The notes under the pieces are model-generated. The model had not been told where the DNA came from, did no database searches, and worked only from the letters and a program-made list of their open reading frames with translations. The position numbers and the translations under genes were made by a program. DNA of 64,000 nucleotides from Tannerellaceae bacterium (GTDB taxonomy: Bacteria > Bacteroidota > Bacteroidia > Bacteroidales > Tannerellaceae): the NCBI GenBank assembly GCA_031255855.1, contig JAIRRS010000152.1:124001-188000 (forward strand). The letters run 5' to 3'. Shown in pieces: positions 63,238-64,000 of this stretch (position 1 is its first letter; every line of letters begins with the position of its first letter).

Positions 63238-64000
63238 ATGCAGAGAGATTATCAGACATTATGGACCCGATGTATTGGAGTTATAAAGGATATTGTTCCT
63301 GAGGCCGTTTTCAACACATGGTTTGTGCCTATTGTCCCCTTATCTTACGAAGACAACAAATTTACCATTCAAGTACCGAGCCAGTTCTTCTACGAATATC
63401 TAGAGGAAAAATATGTAAATGTCTTAAAGGTAACGATACATCGCGTTATTGGAAAAGGCACAATCCTTAATTATCGGGTAGTAGTAGATAAAACCACCGG
63501 GGGTACGGTAGATTACCCTACCGAAAACAGCTCCATAGCCGTTAAGAAAATTGTACCGAAAGACGCGAACAAAGCGCCTAACCCTTTTGTGCAAACACCA
63601 CCGCAGGATTTTGATTCACAATTGAATCCCAAATATAGTTTTGATAATTATTTCGAAGGAATCAGCAACCGCCTGGTGCGTGTTGCCGGAGAATCGGCCG
63701 CTCAAAATCCCGGAAAAACGACTTTTAACCCGTTGTTCATATTTGGTCCTTCAGGCGTTGGCAAAACACACTTATGCCATGCGGTTGGTACGCGTATCCG
63801 GGAGCTTCATCCGGAAAAGAGGGTGTTGTATGTTTCGTCCCATCTATTCCGCGTTCAGTTTACTGATGCGACCCGGAAGAATACGGTAAACGATTTCCTC
63901 TATTTTTATCAGAATCTGGATGTCTTGATAATGGATGATATCCAGGAAATTATAGGATTGGATAAAACCCAGAATACATTTTTCCATATATTCAACCACC
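63238..64000 (+). CDS. dnaA: Chromosomal replication initiator DnaA (3' end outside window)
   Basis: The first 254 codons of dnaA, open at the window end. The N-terminal domain I (MQRDYQTLWTRCIGVIKDIVPEAVFNTWF) is followed by a short variable domain II (about 80-125) and domain III starting near NPKYSFDNYFEG, with Walker A FGPSGVGKT and Walker B VLIMDDIQE. Domain IV, the DNA-binding helix-turn-helix, lies beyond the window. DnaA-ATP binds DnaA boxes and opens the origin. The gene is preceded by a 370-base region with a palindrome. Confidence 0.95.
   Translation, partial: MQRDYQTLWTRCIGVIKDIVPEAVFNTWFVPIVPLSYEDNKFTIQVPSQFFYEYLEEKYVNVLKVTIHRVIGKGTILNYRVVVDKTTGGTVDYPTENSSIAVKKIVPKDANKAPNPFVQTPPQDFDSQLNPKYSFDNYFEGISNRLVRVAGESAAQNPGKTTFNPLFIFGPSGVGKTHLCHAVGTRIRELHPEKRVLYVSSHLFRVQFTDATRKNTVNDFLYFYQNLDVLIMDDIQEIIGLDKTQNTFFHIFNH

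Overview
The window reads as chromosomal DNA of a Bacteroidota bacterium, most probably Bacteroidales. The grounds are two SusC/SusD outer-membrane uptake loci, a FecR/ECF-sigma pair, a GldB-type lipoprotein, Wzi-like and NfeD proteins, the Bacteroidales-style thrA-apgM-thrC operon, and many start regions carrying the Bacteroidota -7 promoter element TAnnTTTG instead of strong Shine-Dalgarno sites. I cannot name a genus safely. No tRNA, rRNA, insertion sequence, prophage or CRISPR array was seen.

Layout. 1-3.2 kb: tail of a sensor histidine kinase (cut by the window edge), holB, gldB-like. 3.3-5 kb: an AT-rich AraC regulator plus an exported double-VOC protein. 5-9.7 kb (-): three-gene alpha-glucan/glycogen operon (GH133 debranching enzyme, GT4, GH57). 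9.8-11 kb: a 56-residue membrane protein and plsC. 11-19.4 kb: uptake locus 1 (exported metallo-beta-lactamase-fold hydrolase, SusD, STN-type SusC, FecR, divergent ECF sigma). 19.5-21 kb: Wzi-like. 21.1-24.2 kb: a four-gene CXXX-repeat RiPP cluster (cysteine-rich precursor, radical SAM-SPASM enzyme, SPASM-only partner, small accessory protein). 24.3-32 kb: DMT transporter, ECF sigma, DUF695 and the threonine operon. 32-38.7 kb: response regulator, membrane proteins, a fusion of a degenerate NagB domain with a PIG-L deacetylase, and an ABC-F ATPase. 39-42.6 kb: pyrG and yidC. 42.9-56.3 kb: uptake locus 2, with SusC, SusD and a duplicated-domain lipoprotein, then a DUF4369 lipoprotein and two tandem copies of a membrane-protein/CxxCH-lipoprotein gene pair. 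56.3-64 kb: kdsB, nfeD, a second copy of the lone ECF sigma, rpsF-rpsR-rplI, an amidase, an MCE protein, and the start of dnaA (cut by the window end).

The most interesting parts are: (1) the CXXX RiPP cluster, whose precursor appears to carry a twin-arginine lipoprotein signal followed by 23 regularly spaced cysteines; (2) a family of intergenic repeats found at three places, each made of exactly four units at an exact 22-bp period with a palindromic core CATCnnGATG; (3) the tandemly duplicated membrane-protein/haem-motif lipoprotein pairs behind a SusCD locus; (4) a NagB-like domain that has lost all four catalytic residues while its fused deacetylase domain is intact; (5) two paralogous ECF sigma genes that share a 47-bp perfectly identical block and the same promoter element.

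Limits: everything was read by eye. Family names come from recognised motifs and memory, not searches, and starts are judgement calls where noted.
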